Shown piece after piece: positions 9,789 to 22,164 of a DNA stretch of 64,000 nucleotides; position 1 is the stretch's first letter; each line of letters opens with the position of its first letter. Origin of the DNA: Tausonia pullulans. Its lineage: Eukaryota > Basidiomycota > Tremellomycetes > Cystofilobasidiales > Mrakiaceae. The notes below the pieces were generated by a model that was not told where the DNA came from, did no database searches, and saw only the letters and a list, made by a program, of their open reading frames with translations. The stretch lies in NCBI GenBank assembly GCA_951802195.1, contig OX637631.1, positions 868,001 to 932,000 of the forward strand, written 5' to 3'. The position numbers and the translations under genes were made by a program.

Positions 9789-12342
9789 ATGGATGCCTGC
9801 TTGAATGCGTACAGTCTCAGAAGTCAGTAGGCAGCCAGGGACGACGTCTCTCGCTCGAACCCGAATACCGCCGTGCTGACCGCTGGCCTGCTGCTCTTCT
9901 TTCCACCTCCTCGCATCATTTCTCGACTTTCGTCGCCCTCAACCCAGAACTCACAAAGACCCTGACGAGCCTGACGAGATTCGGCGAGGACGTTCACATC
10001 CAGGCGCTGCCGACCGAGGTGAATCTTACGTCAGCCCAACGACCTGTCGCGTCGTCGCGTCGCTTAGAGGAGAGAGTCGGCGACAGCCGGAACAGGTGAC
10101 GATGGTCAATGCTGCTGCCTGGAGCACCGCTTGCATGCACCCGTGCCTCCTAGTCACTTATGCGTCTCTACCTCGACTGTGGCCTTGGGCCGTTGTGGCG
10201 ATTGAGGACCATATAGGCTGACCCGCCGCCATCGCTCCCAGCTCATCATCTCTGCGCTCAACCTGGCCAAGACCTCCTACGCCCAGCTCGTCTTTTCCGT
10301 CGACTTCTTCGAGAAGTACCGCGTGAACGCCGCGGACGACCGGCGGGGTATCATCTGCCATCTGAATGCCAAGGTCTGCTGTGAGGGCCCCGTCTCAGAT
10401 GCAACTTGCTTCTGACGGCGCAAACACAGGCTCTCCTAGGCGTCCTTAAGTCGAGGGGTCAGCTCGAGCGGACCGTCGAGACGTGCGATATCGTGCTGAC
10501 GGATCCGGAGCAGATGAAGAGGAATGAGACGAGTCGGTCGTCGAAGCGGAAGAAGAAGAGGAGGAAGGTCCTTGACAGCGGTGACGAGGACGATGGCATG
10601 GACGACAGCATGGGCTCGCTTGATCTTGATGAGGACAGAGCTGGGGGCTCAGGCGAGCAGCACAAGCAGCCACGGCTCGATGTTGTCCTCAACTGCAAGC
10701 ACGGTGAGTCGGCTCATCCACTCCCTCCTTGTTCATCGATGAACTGACTGAGGTCGTTTCTAAGGGTTTCGCAAGTCGCACTCGCTCTTCATCTCAACTG
10801 CTGCCGGTGTTGCTCGTCTCACGGCGGATCAGCTTCCGACGAATGAGGCATCATACTTTATCATCCCGCCCAGGTCCGTCTCGGCCTGGCTTGAGCCGTT
10901 CCCTTCCTGGAGCGGTGGTGGGTCATCCTCGGGGAGCAAGAAGGAGGGCCACCTCGGCTGGGCGTTTGCGCAGGATGGGGTGACGATTAGCTCGTGGGAA
11001 GGTGGGCTTTGCATTGTCTCTTCGGCAGGAAGTATTCTTCTGATCCGTTCCTTTTTTCAGGCTCTGCCAAAGCGGACGCTCTTAACTCGACCTTTTTCAT
11101 CGAGGCAGACCAGTTCGACGAGTACCAAGTCAACCAAGGCTCCAGCGTGGCGCTCGGCTTTCCAATGCGCGAGTTCAAGGTGAGCAAAGGTTTCTCACAG
11201 CGCTCACGAATCAGCTGATTAATCCCATCCTTGTACTCTCAGGCTGTCATCCAGCTCGCCATCACCCTCTCAGTGTCCGTCAAGACGTCCTTCGCCGTCC
11301 CAGGCAAGCCCATCAGCATCAGCCTCTCCGACTCAGCCGACGTCTTTGACGCCAGCTTCGCCGTCATGACGCAGCCTCTCCCCGGATCCGTCGCGAACGC
11401 GACTGCAGCAGCAGGTGCCAAGCGGGATGGAGAGAAGAGGCGCCTGGAGAAACCTCCGAGGCGGTCGGAGAGCCTTGCGATGAGCGCCATCAGTGCCGAC
11501 GGCGGAAGCGGCAGCAGGAGATCGAGCCTGAGCCTGGCGGCTCCACAGATGCTGTCGAAGGTGGAAAGGCACAGGAAGACCGGCGAGCGAGAGGAGACCG
11601 GAGATATGAGCACGAGCAGTGGCGGTGGCGGCGAACGGCAATCCCGAGTGCTCTCAATGCAGCCGGTGACTCGGGAAAAGCAGCCAGGAAGAACAGCGGC
11701 CGACTACGAGTACTTGGCGAACGACGACATGCCTTACAACCTCGATGACCATCCAGCGACCTTACAGCACTTTCCATCCGGCCTGACGCCCCTCCATAAC
11801 CAGCAGGAGCCGTTGTTCTATCCCTCGCAAGAGTCGGCACACGGTGGCGACAACGAAGAAGGCGGTCGTCGTCACCACGAGAGTAGACCTCCTGCCAGCC
11901 AACTGACGCAGCCTCAGCTCGAAGCGCTCGGTCTCGGGGTTCGTACGGTAGTGTTAAGTGAGCGAGTCGAAGCAGCTGCTAACTATGCCTTCCTCTGCTT
12001 GCAGGGTCTAGAGGAAGCCGATCTCGGGTTAGACGCCGAAGAGCTCGATGATGCCGAGGGGGATGAACCAGCCTACATGCCAGCTACTTACGCAACGGAG
12101 CGCCTGGATATAGGGCCAGCCTCGCCGAGTGCGGACGAAGAAGAGATGTTTGCAGCCAGCCCGAGAAGCGAAGGAGCTGGACGAGTGAGTACCAACATGG
12201 TTCAAATCCGCGCACATGCTGACCGACGCTTCCTCATCAGTACCTTGGCGAGAGGAGCGATGATGAGGCCGATCACCAGGAGGAGCCGGGTTGGGACGAC
12301 CAGGAGGAGCCGACGCAGATTGAGCAAAGCAGGGAGGTCTGA
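9789..12342 (+). CDS. RAD9: RAD9-like subunit of the 9-1-1 checkpoint clamp
   Basis: Rad9 forms the PCNA-like 9-1-1 ring with Hus1 and Rad1, loaded at damaged DNA to activate ATR signalling. The first exon gives MDACLNAYSLR, joined in frame to KLTKTLTSLTRFGEDVHIQA, as in Rad9 N termini (a PCNA-like first domain). Next come SYAQLVFSVDFFEKY, ALLGVLKSRGQLERTVETCD, an acidic/basic insert (KRKKKRRK followed by Asp-rich residues) at about 10,520-10,640, LNSTFFIEADQFDEYQ, and the second-domain block of short-chain hydrophobics up to PISISLSDSADVFDASFAVM. The C-terminal third (from about 11,400) is low-complexity, Ser/Arg/Glu-rich and probably the phosphorylated tail that binds TopBP1-like proteins. 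The last exon is acidic (EEPGWDDQEEPTQIE) and stops at 12,342. An alternative last splice could extend to 12,391. Confidence 0.85.
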
Positions 12343-13011
12343 AGAAAGCAGGCTTTGGGCTCTACTATTGGCCGATATACCTCATGCATGACTACAACGA
12401 CGCTTTGATGTACCGCTGTCGGCCATATTCACGCCCTGACGAGCCTAAATGGGATGTCGACCGTTCCAGCCCTGGCCGGCCTGCGCACCACGTAAGCCGT
12501 CGCGGGGACAGTCACCGTCATTCGCTCGTCACCCTCTTGCGAGCTCGTTATTCCGCCGCCATCTCCATCGTTTTGTCATGCACTCGATGCATGTATACGT
12601 GATAAGGGGTTGTCGCTTCTTTCCCGCACGGCTTGCACGGGTATGGGCTCGGGGATCGTTGCTCTTGCGTAATGAGACGTAAGCTCCCACCCACCGGGCT
12701 CGGGCATTGAGGCCTTGCGATGCCGCACAGCCCCCCCTTCCCCAGTTGCGATTGTCAGCAAGCGGCATCGAAACACATGTTGAGCGCTCGCGCTTGCAAA
12801 GATCCGTCGAGCTTTCAGTCAGGGCCTCGAAGGGGGTGAGTCGCCCTAGCTTCCTAGATTCATGCTCTCCACTCGTCTTCAGATCAAACGCCCCAGACTT
12901 ATAGGTCACCATCAACCAAATCCTGCCTTCCCTCCATCTTTCTGTTACGCCCTAGCCACCACTTCAAAAAACATCTCGAGCCATTACCTCCCTCTTCTCT
13001 GATCGATTACC
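12343..13011. other. Intergenic between RAD9 and the MFS gene
   Basis: This should be the promoter region of the transporter. It has pyrimidine-rich tracts shortly before 13,012. No gene or repeat is recognised. Confidence 0.5.
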
Positions 13012-15650
13012 ATGGACCGCAAACTTTCCATCTCGGAGGCTCCAACGCTCTGTGGCATACCAGTTTCCGATGAAACCCAGCTTGAGCTCAAGCTTGGCCC
13101 TACTGTCGAGCCTTCGGCCTCGGCGGCCTCAGCGCTCCCATCCATCTCCAAAGGTCGGAAGATTGGACTTCTTACTGTCTTTGCCCTTGCCCAGTGTGAG
13201 TTGTGTCGCTAGATCCGAGCTGCCCCTTCCTTAACACGTCGTCTTGCTGCGCTGTGGTTATCGTTGTCGCCGCAAACGGACTTCGCTGACAAATCTCGGT
13301 TATTTGTTTAGTCTTCGATCTTGTGAACGTTTCGGCTGTGGTCATCGCGATGCCGGATATCGCCAAAGATCTCCAGCTCGCCCCTGGTATGCCCCTTTCC
13401 TTCTTATATCATCACCTTACTCGCCATCCAGTTTCAACTATCTCCCTTATCACTCCCTTTCACACCCTTCTCACTGTCTAAAACTTGTTTTCGTTAATGC
13501 AGGCGCTGCAGTCTGGGCTTTGACCTCTTACTCCCTCACTTTTGCATCGTGCCTGCTCTTCGGCGGCCGCCTTGCCGACCTCTGGTCCCCGCGCGCACTC
13601 TTCACAGGCGGCTTCTTTTTCTTGGGAATTGCATGTCTCATCATGAGGTGAGCCTCTTCCTGACGGAGAGCAAGTGCAGCTCGACTTGGTCGGGGTTTTG
13701 CCGGCAATCGACCTTACCCGTTCCTCACTCCTTCGCTCAGCTTTGTCAACTCCAAGATCGGTTTCCTGGTTCTGCGGGCACTCGCTGGCGTCGGTGGAAG
13801 CTTGACAATTCCATCAGCAATCAAGTTGATCGTCATGTTCTTTCCCGAACATGAGGAGCAGGCACTTGCTCTCAACATCTTCGCGCTCTCGGGCGCTGTT
13901 GGCAACGTCCTCGGGTTGATCATCTCAGGGGTCTTGTTGCTCGCCAGCTGGAGGTGGCTCGTACGTCCAATTCCTCCAATTCGTTGACAAGGGTGCCCAT
14001 CAGGAGCGGGAAATTGCTCGAGAACGAGTCAGGAGAGAGGAGGGCGGGCGCCATTACTCGGAGTTCTTGGACCACTTTAGTAGCTGACTGATGTGATTGA
14101 TCTCTCTCAGTTCCGTTTCTTGGCCCTAGCAATCATCCCCCTAGCCATTGGGTCCTTGTTCCTCATTCCATCCCACAGCACGATTTCCGACGAGCGCTCT
14201 AATCTCTCGGAGTCGAGCAAGCCCAAGGGGCCGAAGTGGAAGCAGTTGGACATCATTGGCGTGACGATCACGCTCGTCGCCCTCATTTGTTGGTGCCTTG
14301 CCCTCACCAATGGCGTGAGTTTAGCCCTCTTGGTTTTGCCAGTCTCCACGCCACACTCTAATCCCAGCTCTCTTTCTGCTCAGAACATCGTCGGATGGAA
14401 GAGCCCTGACTTCATCGCGCCTTTCATCATCAGCGTGCTTGCCTTCCCTGCCTTCTTCCTCTGGGAGGTAAGTTGCCGCACCATTCCGTAGCACAGTCAT
14501 GAGTATTGACTGGCCTATGTGCGGTTGTCCAGTCAAGACTTCCCGACACACATGCCCTTCTTCCCTCGAAGATTTGGCGCTACCCTTCTTTCACCGTTCT
14601 CATGGTAATTGCGGCAACTCCCTACGCGATATGGTCATCTACGCAGGCACAGTTCAGTCTCTATTATCAGGAGGTGCTACACATGAAGCCGCTCGACGTC
14701 GCGGTTCGTCTGTGAGTGCCTTTGAAAGTTCATGCATCTCGAGCGAGCGTGATGACGCACATCTAGGAGTCGCAACATGCGCTCACCTTCAGCTAAACTT
14801 AATAGGTCGTGACTGAATCTGACTCTTGGTCTCCTCTTTGCCTATATCTCTAGTCTTCCCCAAGGAATTACTTCCTTGATCGTCGGTGGGATCGTTATCA
14901 ACTTTCCTCGGTTGATCGCCCGGACTCGACTCCTCGTTGTCTCCGGAGCCAGTCTTGCAATTGCCGGCTACATTCTCAACATTTATTCCCATGGAGGTCC
15001 GACCAAGGCAGAATACTTCAGGTGTTAGTTCCTCGAGCTCGATCGTGGACTGGGAGCCACCAGGACTGACTTCTGCTCCCCTGTCTTCTCATGTCCGCTT
15101 CTGTCTTGTAAATCTAGGGAATTTTCCCGGCTTTATCATTGGCTCCATGGGACCCCTTCTTATCTTCGCCGCAATCAACAGTGGTGAGTGTCCGCGAATT
15201 CGTCCCGGCTGTGCGTGCGGACACCGGCTGAACTCAAACTTCGGCGCCCTTCCAGCAATCATCCAGGCTTGTCCCCCGGAGATGTCTGGAGTGGCGGGAG
15301 CTGCGATGAATTCTATGTTCCAGATAGGAGCAATCACTGCTCTTTCGGTCCAAACAGGCCTCACCTCGACGAGCAGTCTGCAAATCTTCGACTGGCGCGC
15401 GAGCCAGGTTGGCTTCTGGTGGGTCCCCTTCATTACCACCACTGTGCTAGCTTTCCTTAGCAACCTTCAATGATTGACTAATCGATTTTACCATTTTAGG
15501 GCATTCTCTGGAACTCTCGCCGTCTTCGCCGTCGGTTTCCTCATCTTCTACCGTACCCCACCTCCCAACGAGGCCCGGACCCAATCGTTCAACGAGGAGA
15601 AGGCTATCGACCTCGAGTCGCACGGACAGGAGCATGTTCTCAGAGACTGA
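13012..15650 (+). CDS. MFS transporter, DHA2-like (14-helix drug:H+ antiporter family)
   Basis: About ten short exons join to a roughly 530-residue polytopic membrane protein. A hydrophilic N terminus (MDRKLSISEAP) precedes the first helix, whose FFDLVNVSAVVIAMPDIAKD block is characteristic of DHA2/ATR1-type carriers. MFS motif A appears as GGRLADLWSPR in the loop after helix 2. Later helices include LSGAVGNVLGLIISGVLLLA, FLALAIIPLAIGSLFLI, VTITLVALICWCLAL and FPGFIIGSMGPLLIFAAI. The protein ends in a cytosolic acidic tail (EEKAIDLESHGQEHVLRD). Family members export drugs, dyes or weak organic compounds with proton antiport at the plasma membrane. The substrate here cannot be inferred. Introns are GT-AG of about 55-120 bp; the first lies at about 13,196-13,312. 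Confidence 0.88.
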
Positions 15651-17946
15651 AGATGCGAGATGGGCCTTTCTTTTTCTTTCATACTAGCCTAGCTTACTCT
15701 ACCCCCGCAATCCGACTACATCTTGTTTCATCTCACAACGTCACTTCCGCCCTCTAGCTTTAATACCAACCCAAGCTTCTTTTTCCGTAGTGCCCCTTCT
15801 CGTGTTAGGATGCCCTTGCTCCTTCCAAGCATGTGCATGGGTGAAAAGCCCCTTGTCGCCCATGTTGGAAGCTTTCCGTCTTCAAGACACCATCCAGCTT
15901 CCTCTTCCAGACCATCTTTTGGTCGTCTATCGTCTATCTCCAGTCGTTTCTCGTGTATCTTCAATTCGTCCTCAGTCTATCTCCCTTGGCCCCTCTTGCC
16001 GCAAGGTTAAGGAAGCTGATTGATCCACCCTCCATCGCTTACGACATGCCGATTCAGCCAGTCGCTGGCTTCACGAGAGTTGAGGGTTTGAAATAATGGG
16101 AAGAAAGGAAAAAGGAAAAGCGAACGGAGACAATAAACGGAGATGGTCCTCATACTTCTCGGAAGTCATGGGAGGGAGCGAAGGCGGCGCGGAAGTCAAG
16201 ACAGAAGAACCCTAGGTCCCCTACTCAACTCCACTCGGGGATGCTCAGGCATCGGGACGCAAGGCAGGACGCACAAAGGGAATGAACGAAGTTAGACGCC
16301 GAGGTAGCACACTTCGAAGACCTTGCCTGACGGGCTCGCGACTGAGACCTCTCGCTCAGGCAGCTGGCGCACAAAACAATCGGCCCGAGAAGTCGTCCGG
16401 GTCCTCAGCTCTCCTGACTCGACACGGCCACGCTCTGTGAATGTACGTGAGGAGATGGATCCGTAGGAATTGCGAGACGGTCAAAGACGCGGGAAGTGCG
16501 CAAGAGAGGCTCGGTTACACTTGTGGGTACTCTCCAGGAGTTGTCAAGAGGAGAGTTTTTCTAGCCATGGCATCCCTGTTGAGGGCCCGTTCGAGCGCGG
16601 CGCCGCCTTGGAAAAAGAGCGAGAAGAGATTGGGTAGAAGATTGAGGAGGTTCGACCAGACCCTCTCTGGTGCGAGTATGAGCTCGAGTCTGGTGAGCGT
16701 TGCAGCGTATTTGGTGAAAATTGACAAAGGATCTAGAAAGGGAAGGCGAAAAGAAGATCATTTGCAAGAGATGGAGTTTGAAACTCCGATTGGGAAGGTC
16801 TCGTAGGCATATGAGTGTCGGTGGCGGGTCGGCGACGCTGAACACTATACCCGATAGGGTGGCGATGGGGCGGCAATGGGAGGGAGGAGTTGCCATTGAA
16901 CGCAGTGGCGTAAGGGAACATTGGTGAGATCGACCAAATCTGGGTAGACTTGTGAGTTGAGATCATTGGGCATATCTCCGGCCGACGCCATATCAGCTTG
17001 CGGGAAGCCGAAGGACGTTACACGCTGTCAAACGAAGATATCCTGCACTGGCGCCAAGTGAACTAGCTCTAGAAGGGTGTGGTTATTCTCAAAGCTCTAA
17101 AGAGCTTCATGAACCGCCCTCTGGGTGCTCGTGGAAGCAATTGGTAGAGAAGACGTATTGTGATATCCTGGCACTCAAACCGGGCGTCAGATCGCAGCAT
17201 AACCCGCTGAAAAACGTGAAGAGGGGGAATGATATGCCCTCCAGGCACGAGAGACTAAGCAGGCAGTCCACGGTGCAGGATACGATCTGACGTGATAGAT
17301 GTCGTTCGCGACCTCTGGTAGGATGAGGGAGAGATGCCGTCGAAATTGAGGTGAGGTAGGAATCCTCGGCTGGCCGGACAAGGGACGATGTCAACATGAA
17401 GATAAGGGCAGGCAGATGGAACTCATGAGCCAAAGCTGGACAAATATATCGCAAGGCGCTTGTAAGGGGCCACAGGAGGAAGGGGTATCGTCCTCGCTTT
17501 GCCGCTGGCCCAAACAAGCGTGAGCCCGGTCCTCCTAGCCTGTCAAACGAAGGGTTGAATCTTCCAATGGCAAGGTGCCGATGTAAACAAGCTCCGCGTC
17601 GTGGACGAGCGTTATAAACGAAACAGAGCAAAACAAACTCCCACAGATCATCTCCTTCTGTTCCCTTCAACCAACGACAACAGGGAGCACCCTCCCCAGT
17701 TTAGCGTCTTTCGTCGGACGGTAGAGTCCGAGGAACCGTTGGCCGGGAAGCTCCAGCAGTGCAGCAACAGCTAGCGGCATGCGTCCTCGCCGCGGGGGAC
17801 TTCTCAACCGCAAGCGCGGCGAGACGAGCAGGCCCACGCCCGCCGCCTTCAGTCTGACGAGGACGCTGAGGATCCCCCTCCCCTTGGCCGCCTTTTTCCC
17901 TCAAACGTCCACCAAGAATCCTCGCCTCGAAATCGATTTGCCAGCC
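15651..17946. other. Long intergenic region upstream of the D-amino-acid oxidase
   Basis: There is no intact gene on the plus strand. A possible F-box-like coding region on the minus strand (16,515-17,381) is listed separately. The pyrimidine-rich tract at 15,900-16,000 and the region after 17,700 look like ordinary 3' and 5' flanks. Confidence 0.4.
16515..17381 (-). CDS. Possible F-box/LRR-like protein, weak
   Basis: On the minus strand, the frame near 17,330-17,210 reads LILPEVANDIYHV, then CLVSRAWRAYHSP. This resembles an F-box (LP-E-x-I, then a Leu/Val-Ser-Arg-x-Trp end) as found in large fungal F-box families. A GT-AG intron could then lead to DITIRLLYQLLPRAP. Further on, 16,727-16,515 gives LTRLELILAPERVWSNLLNL and LPNLFSLFFQGGAALE, a leucine-rich repeat-like spacing. 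I could not find a convincing start codon or join all parts, so it may be a pseudogene or chance. If real, it would be a substrate adaptor for an SCF ubiquitin ligase. Confidence 0.3.
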
Positions 17947-19868
17947 ATGCCCTTGTTGTCGTCGTCCAAGAAGCCCCAGAAGGTCGTCATCCTCGGTGGC
18001 GGAGGTGAGTACCGCTCGAGCTGTCTATCGCTATCTGCCAACTACCGCCGCGGCCGATCGGATGGTTCCTCTCTTGAGGCTCCTTCTCCCTCTCCACCTT
18101 ACTGCCGTATCCTCGCACCTTGCTCGCTGATGATTGACTCGCTGTCTCGCCGAAAATCCAGTCATTGGTCTCACGGCTGCTCTCGTTCTCGCCCACAAGG
18201 GCTATGCTGTTACCGTCGTCGCTCGTGACATACCGGACGGTACCCCTGCCTCGCTTCAGTCCCAATCCTACGCTTCTCCATGGGCTGGGAGCAACTGGTA
18301 AGAGAGTTAGACACTCTTCCTGGTACATCTACTCTAACATGTACTGGCTTAGGCACCCTTTCCCGGCCCCTGCCTCTGCTCCTGGCGTGGAGCTCGTTCG
18401 CAATTGGGAGCGCGCAACGTTTCCCCGGCTTAAGGCGCTCATCGGGACGGGCCTCGCCGAGACGCTTCCTTGGATCGACTACGCTCTTGGGGAGGACAAT
18501 TATGACGAGACGGTCACAAAGGCTTGGTACAACGATCTCGTGCCGGACCACAGAATTCTTCGGCGGGAGGAGGTCCCAAAGTGAGCAGGCGGGTCAAGTC
18601 CGAGCGACGACATGCGCCACGGGCTGGGGCCTGATTTCTGAGTCTCTTCCTCTCACTCTCTTCCCAGGGAGTACAAGGCTGGAGCCACCCTCACAGTGTG
18701 TTCCTCCCCAGCGCATTTATGTGTGCACTTGATCTGAATCTGTTTGCATGTCTAGATCCTCTCCATCGCCCCCGCAACCTACCTGCCGTGGCTCTACCAG
18801 CAGCTCCTCGGTCTTGGCGTCCGCATAGTCCGACGCAAGGTCGAGTCCCTGGAGGAGGCTGCCGCCATTGAAGAAGGAACTCACTGTGTCGTCAACGCCA
18901 CAGGTCTCGGTTCGTGTCGTCGCGACGTGGTCTGCTCTCTTCGTCCAAAGCCTGACTTGGACTTCGTTTCGCAGGCGCTGCCTCACTCATTGGCTGCATG
19001 GACGATGCCGTCATGCCGATCCGAGGCCAGACGGTCCTTGTTCGTGCTCCCTGGGTCAAGACAGGGTTGAGTGTTGATGGTGCGTTCGCACTCTGTCCCC
19101 CGCCATTATAGCTATGGGCTGACCTCTTCTAGGCTTCGAGGATGGCACCTTCATCTACATCGTGCGTGTATCTCCCTCTCGCTTTCTCTCATCACTTAAG
19201 TATTATGCTAAACCTCAAACCCTTCCAGATCCCCCGACCAGACGGCAACGTCGTCCTCGGCGGCACCATGGATCTCAACTCCTGGGACACCTCCGTCGAC
19301 CCCTCCACGGCGCGACGCATCCTCCAGAACGCCTACAAACACTGCCCAGCCTTGTCGAAGGGTCAGGGATGGGAGGCGATAGACGTCATCTCCCATAATG
19401 TTGGGCTCAGGCCCGCAAGGAAGGGCGGGCCGAGGATGGAGTTGGAGAGGGTAGCCCTGCCTTTGGGTAAGGGTGAGGCGAAGTGGATGAGGCCCACATG
19501 GCCGCCGCTGAAGGAGGGGGAGAAGGAGCGGATGATTGGGGTCGTTCATGCCTGTGAGTCCAATTGGTCGTTGACCTGACCGTGCCGGAGTGGAGCTGAT
19601 TGCCTCCCTCTCTCTTTCCAGATGGAATTGGACCTGTGTGTAGCCGACCAATCTCTTGACCTCCGTTGTGCGAGGACGCTGACAACCATTCACCATATAG
19701 GCAGGTTACCAGTCGTCCTGGGGCATGGCGGAGCATGTCTCTCGACTGTACGTCTACATCCATCCTGACGGTCTTGTTAGCTGCGCGCGCTGACCTTCCT
19801 TCCTCTTGATCAGCGTTGATGAGCACTTCGCGAGCATCACGTCCGAAACCCGGCCGAGCAAGCTCTGA
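17947..19868 (+). CDS. DAO1: D-amino-acid oxidase, peroxisomal (FAD)
   Basis: This enzyme oxidises D-amino acids to 2-oxo acids, NH3 and H2O2. Ten exons join to about 400 residues. The N terminus carries the FAD Rossmann motif [18 protein letters not shown], split by intron 1 after the third Gly. Family blocks follow in order: [57 protein letters not shown] (the Tyr matching the substrate-binding Tyr238 of the Rhodotorula enzyme), [14 protein letters not shown] (the Arg matching Arg285) and [21 protein letters not shown]. The last three residues are SKL, a PTS1 peroxisome signal, as in the Rhodotorula enzyme. The start at 17,947 gives [19 protein letters not shown]; an upstream in-frame ATG at 17,779 would add about 56 unlikely residues. 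Nine GT-AG introns were checked at their junctions. It is close to the well-studied Rhodotorula DAAO but clearly diverged. Confidence 0.95.
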
Positions 19869-20598
19869 TATAAATCTCGCTCTTTGTATTTTCTTGTCGT
19901 CTCTCTATATTTCGATGGATCTCAAATATGAGTGGTTCTGTATAGGAGCCAGCATGGTTTACGAACCATGCGCAGGGACTGCATCGTTTGGTCTACCCCC
20001 AACGGTCCAGGACCTCCGCTAGAACCGGACTACACTACTACTGCGACCCCGCAACTCGTGAGAACCAAATCAGCGGACCTTTTCATTTGGGCGTGGAGCG
20101 GCCTGCTCGGCGAGAAGATTCGGGAAGGGCCGATAAGGCTGGGGCAAAGCAGGACGCGCCGGCCTGTCCGTGACCTGTCAAAGGGAGCAGAGGGGGGGAA
20201 CAAGAGCCAGCGAACGCAAAGGAAGATCACTCAGACTCTCTCAGTCTCCTCCTCCGAGAGGAAAAGAGAAAGAGAACAGGTGTGGGGAGGCATGACTCGA
20301 TCGAATCTATGCCGATTCGCTGGGGAGAGCTTCCCTCCCCGAAGGAGACGGACGGAGAGGCGAGGGCAGTGCCCGATTGGGTGACGCCAGAGGCCCCTTT
20401 TATCGCCTTCTGTTCTTCGTCCGGCCATCAACCACCGTTCACGACCAACAAGCCACGCTCGCCATCTCCTCTGCTCTCGTTCCTCACTCCGTGATCTAGC
20501 CTCCTCTTTCAGCCAGCGAGCCAGCTCCTTCGCCTCTGCTAGACAAGCCCCCTCCCCCTCTCCCCAACACTATCATCCCTATTCTCTTTCCCTCCCTC
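19869..20598. other. Intergenic between DAAO and carbonic anhydrase
   Basis: No gene is recognised; the 150-codon frame at 19,932 has a composition unlike its neighbours. Pyrimidine-rich sequence before 20,599 fits a promoter or 5' UTR. Confidence 0.5.
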
Positions 20599-22164
20599 AT
20601 GTCCGCCCCCAACCGGCCGCCCTACGCCTCGGAGCAGGATCTGCCCTCCGACCCTCATCCGCCTGTCGGGCCCTCCTCGTGCGAGCATTGTGGCGAGCAC
20701 AACCCCAACCCGCTCCCGAAGCACAGGCTCGCAAGCACGGACTCAGCCTCCGGCGTTGCCCCTGCTGCCGCTTCGTCTTCTTCGGCCTCGTCGTCGACGG
20801 GTGAGCAGACCAAGAAGCAGGGCAAGCCCATCCTTGACACACTCCTCAAGAAGAACGCCCAGTGGAGGTGAGTCTAGGTTTTCGCCTCACGCATGGCGTG
20901 ATGGGCGGATGTTGGGGGGGTTGCTGTCACGTCACTTGCTGTCCCTTGACCTATTGCGCCTGACGAGTCACCCGCTCTGATCACTCCAGCCAGGACGTCT
21001 CTTCTGTCGACAAGTTCTTCTTCAAGACGTCGGCGCTCGTCCAGGCGCCCAAGGTCCTCTGGCTCGGATGCTGCGATAGTCGGTTAGTTCACCTGGTCGC
21101 CTCCGTGGTCTCCTCTGCCTTGCATCGACACTATCAACATGTGCTTGCTTGAACAATCACTAACGATTACCGGGTTTTCTTTCCACAGCGTTCCGGAGAC
21201 GACTCTCGTCGCGGCCCGGCCGGGAGACATCTTTGTCCACGTCCGTCCCGTCTTCCGCTGTCTCTGTCTCCTTCGGCGGCATTCGTTGTCTTTACGCCGA
21301 GGCTGACATATTCTTCCTGCATGCACGCACACAGCGCAACATTGCGAACCAGTTCCACCCGGAAGACGACTCAGCCCAGGCCGCCCTCGCCTACGCCGTT
21401 GAGGCCGCTCGCGTCCAGCACGGTCCGTCCTTATTCGCAGCGCATGATCAGAACCTCCACTTACTCAATGTTCAACCGCAGTCCTCGTCGTCGGACACAC
21501 TGTCTGCGGAGGATGCAAGGCGGCGTGGGAAGCCTCCTCCGAGGACGCCAAGAACGTGAGCCCTCTGCCTGACCTCGTCCTGCACGCGCCATCGTCCGCC
21601 ACTTTGACGCCAATTCTCTATCCCCCTGTTGCCTGCTCTAGCGCTCGACCCCGCTCTCTCGGTTCCTCGCCCCGCTCATCGCCCTCCGACACGACCTCCC
21701 GACTGACCAGGGTAGCGAGGAGACGATGCAGGACCTCGTCGAGGCCAACGTTCGTAGGGCGGTCGAGGCCATCGCTGCCACTGAGACGGTTCGCAACAAT
21801 TGGGCGCAGAAGGGGGCTGATGGTGTTCAAGTTCACGGACTGTGAGTCTTAGGCTGTGTTGGTAGGTTGAATACCAGCTTACCCTTTTGCGCATGACCTC
21901 TCGCAGCTGCTACCACCTCGAAACCGGCCGTGAGTCTTCGTCTTCCCCGGCTTCTACGCCACATGCAGCAGAGTCTGACCCGTATATTCGTTCTCCCCAC
22001 CTCCAGGCCTTCACAACCTCCACATCAGCATCCACCCGCCGACCGACGCCCAGGCCGCCAAGGAGACTCTCTCAGCTCTCCTCGAGGAGCTCAAGATCCC
22101 CGAGCAGAAAGAGGACATCACCACCACCGCCGCGGTGACCAAGGGCAAGGCTCCGGCCGTCTGA
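20599..22164 (+). CDS. Beta-class carbonic anhydrase
   Basis: This zinc enzyme interconverts CO2 and bicarbonate. In fungi the beta class supplies bicarbonate to carboxylases and adenylyl cyclase. The two zinc motifs are present: CCDSRVPETT (Cys ligand and the Asp-Arg dyad) and HTVCGGCKAAWE (His and Cys ligands). Between them sit RPGDIFVHRNIANQFHPED and ALAYAVEAARVQHVLVVGH. The N-terminal 70 residues are Ser/Ala-rich and carry CEHCGEHNP, a possible extra metal site or chance. After the core, LRHDLPTDQGSEETMQDLVE, VEAIAATETVRNNWA, CYHLETG and LHNLHISI complete the domain. The C-terminal tail (ALLEELKIPEQKEDITTTA) is charged. About seven exons use short GT-AG introns. I see no clear mitochondrial presequence, so it is probably cytosolic. 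Confidence 0.93.

Noticed and set aside
17779-17946. N-terminal extension of the D-amino-acid oxidase
   Set aside because: The family starts a few residues before the FAD motif, and the extra 56 residues are unlike a targeting sequence in an SKL-tailed protein.
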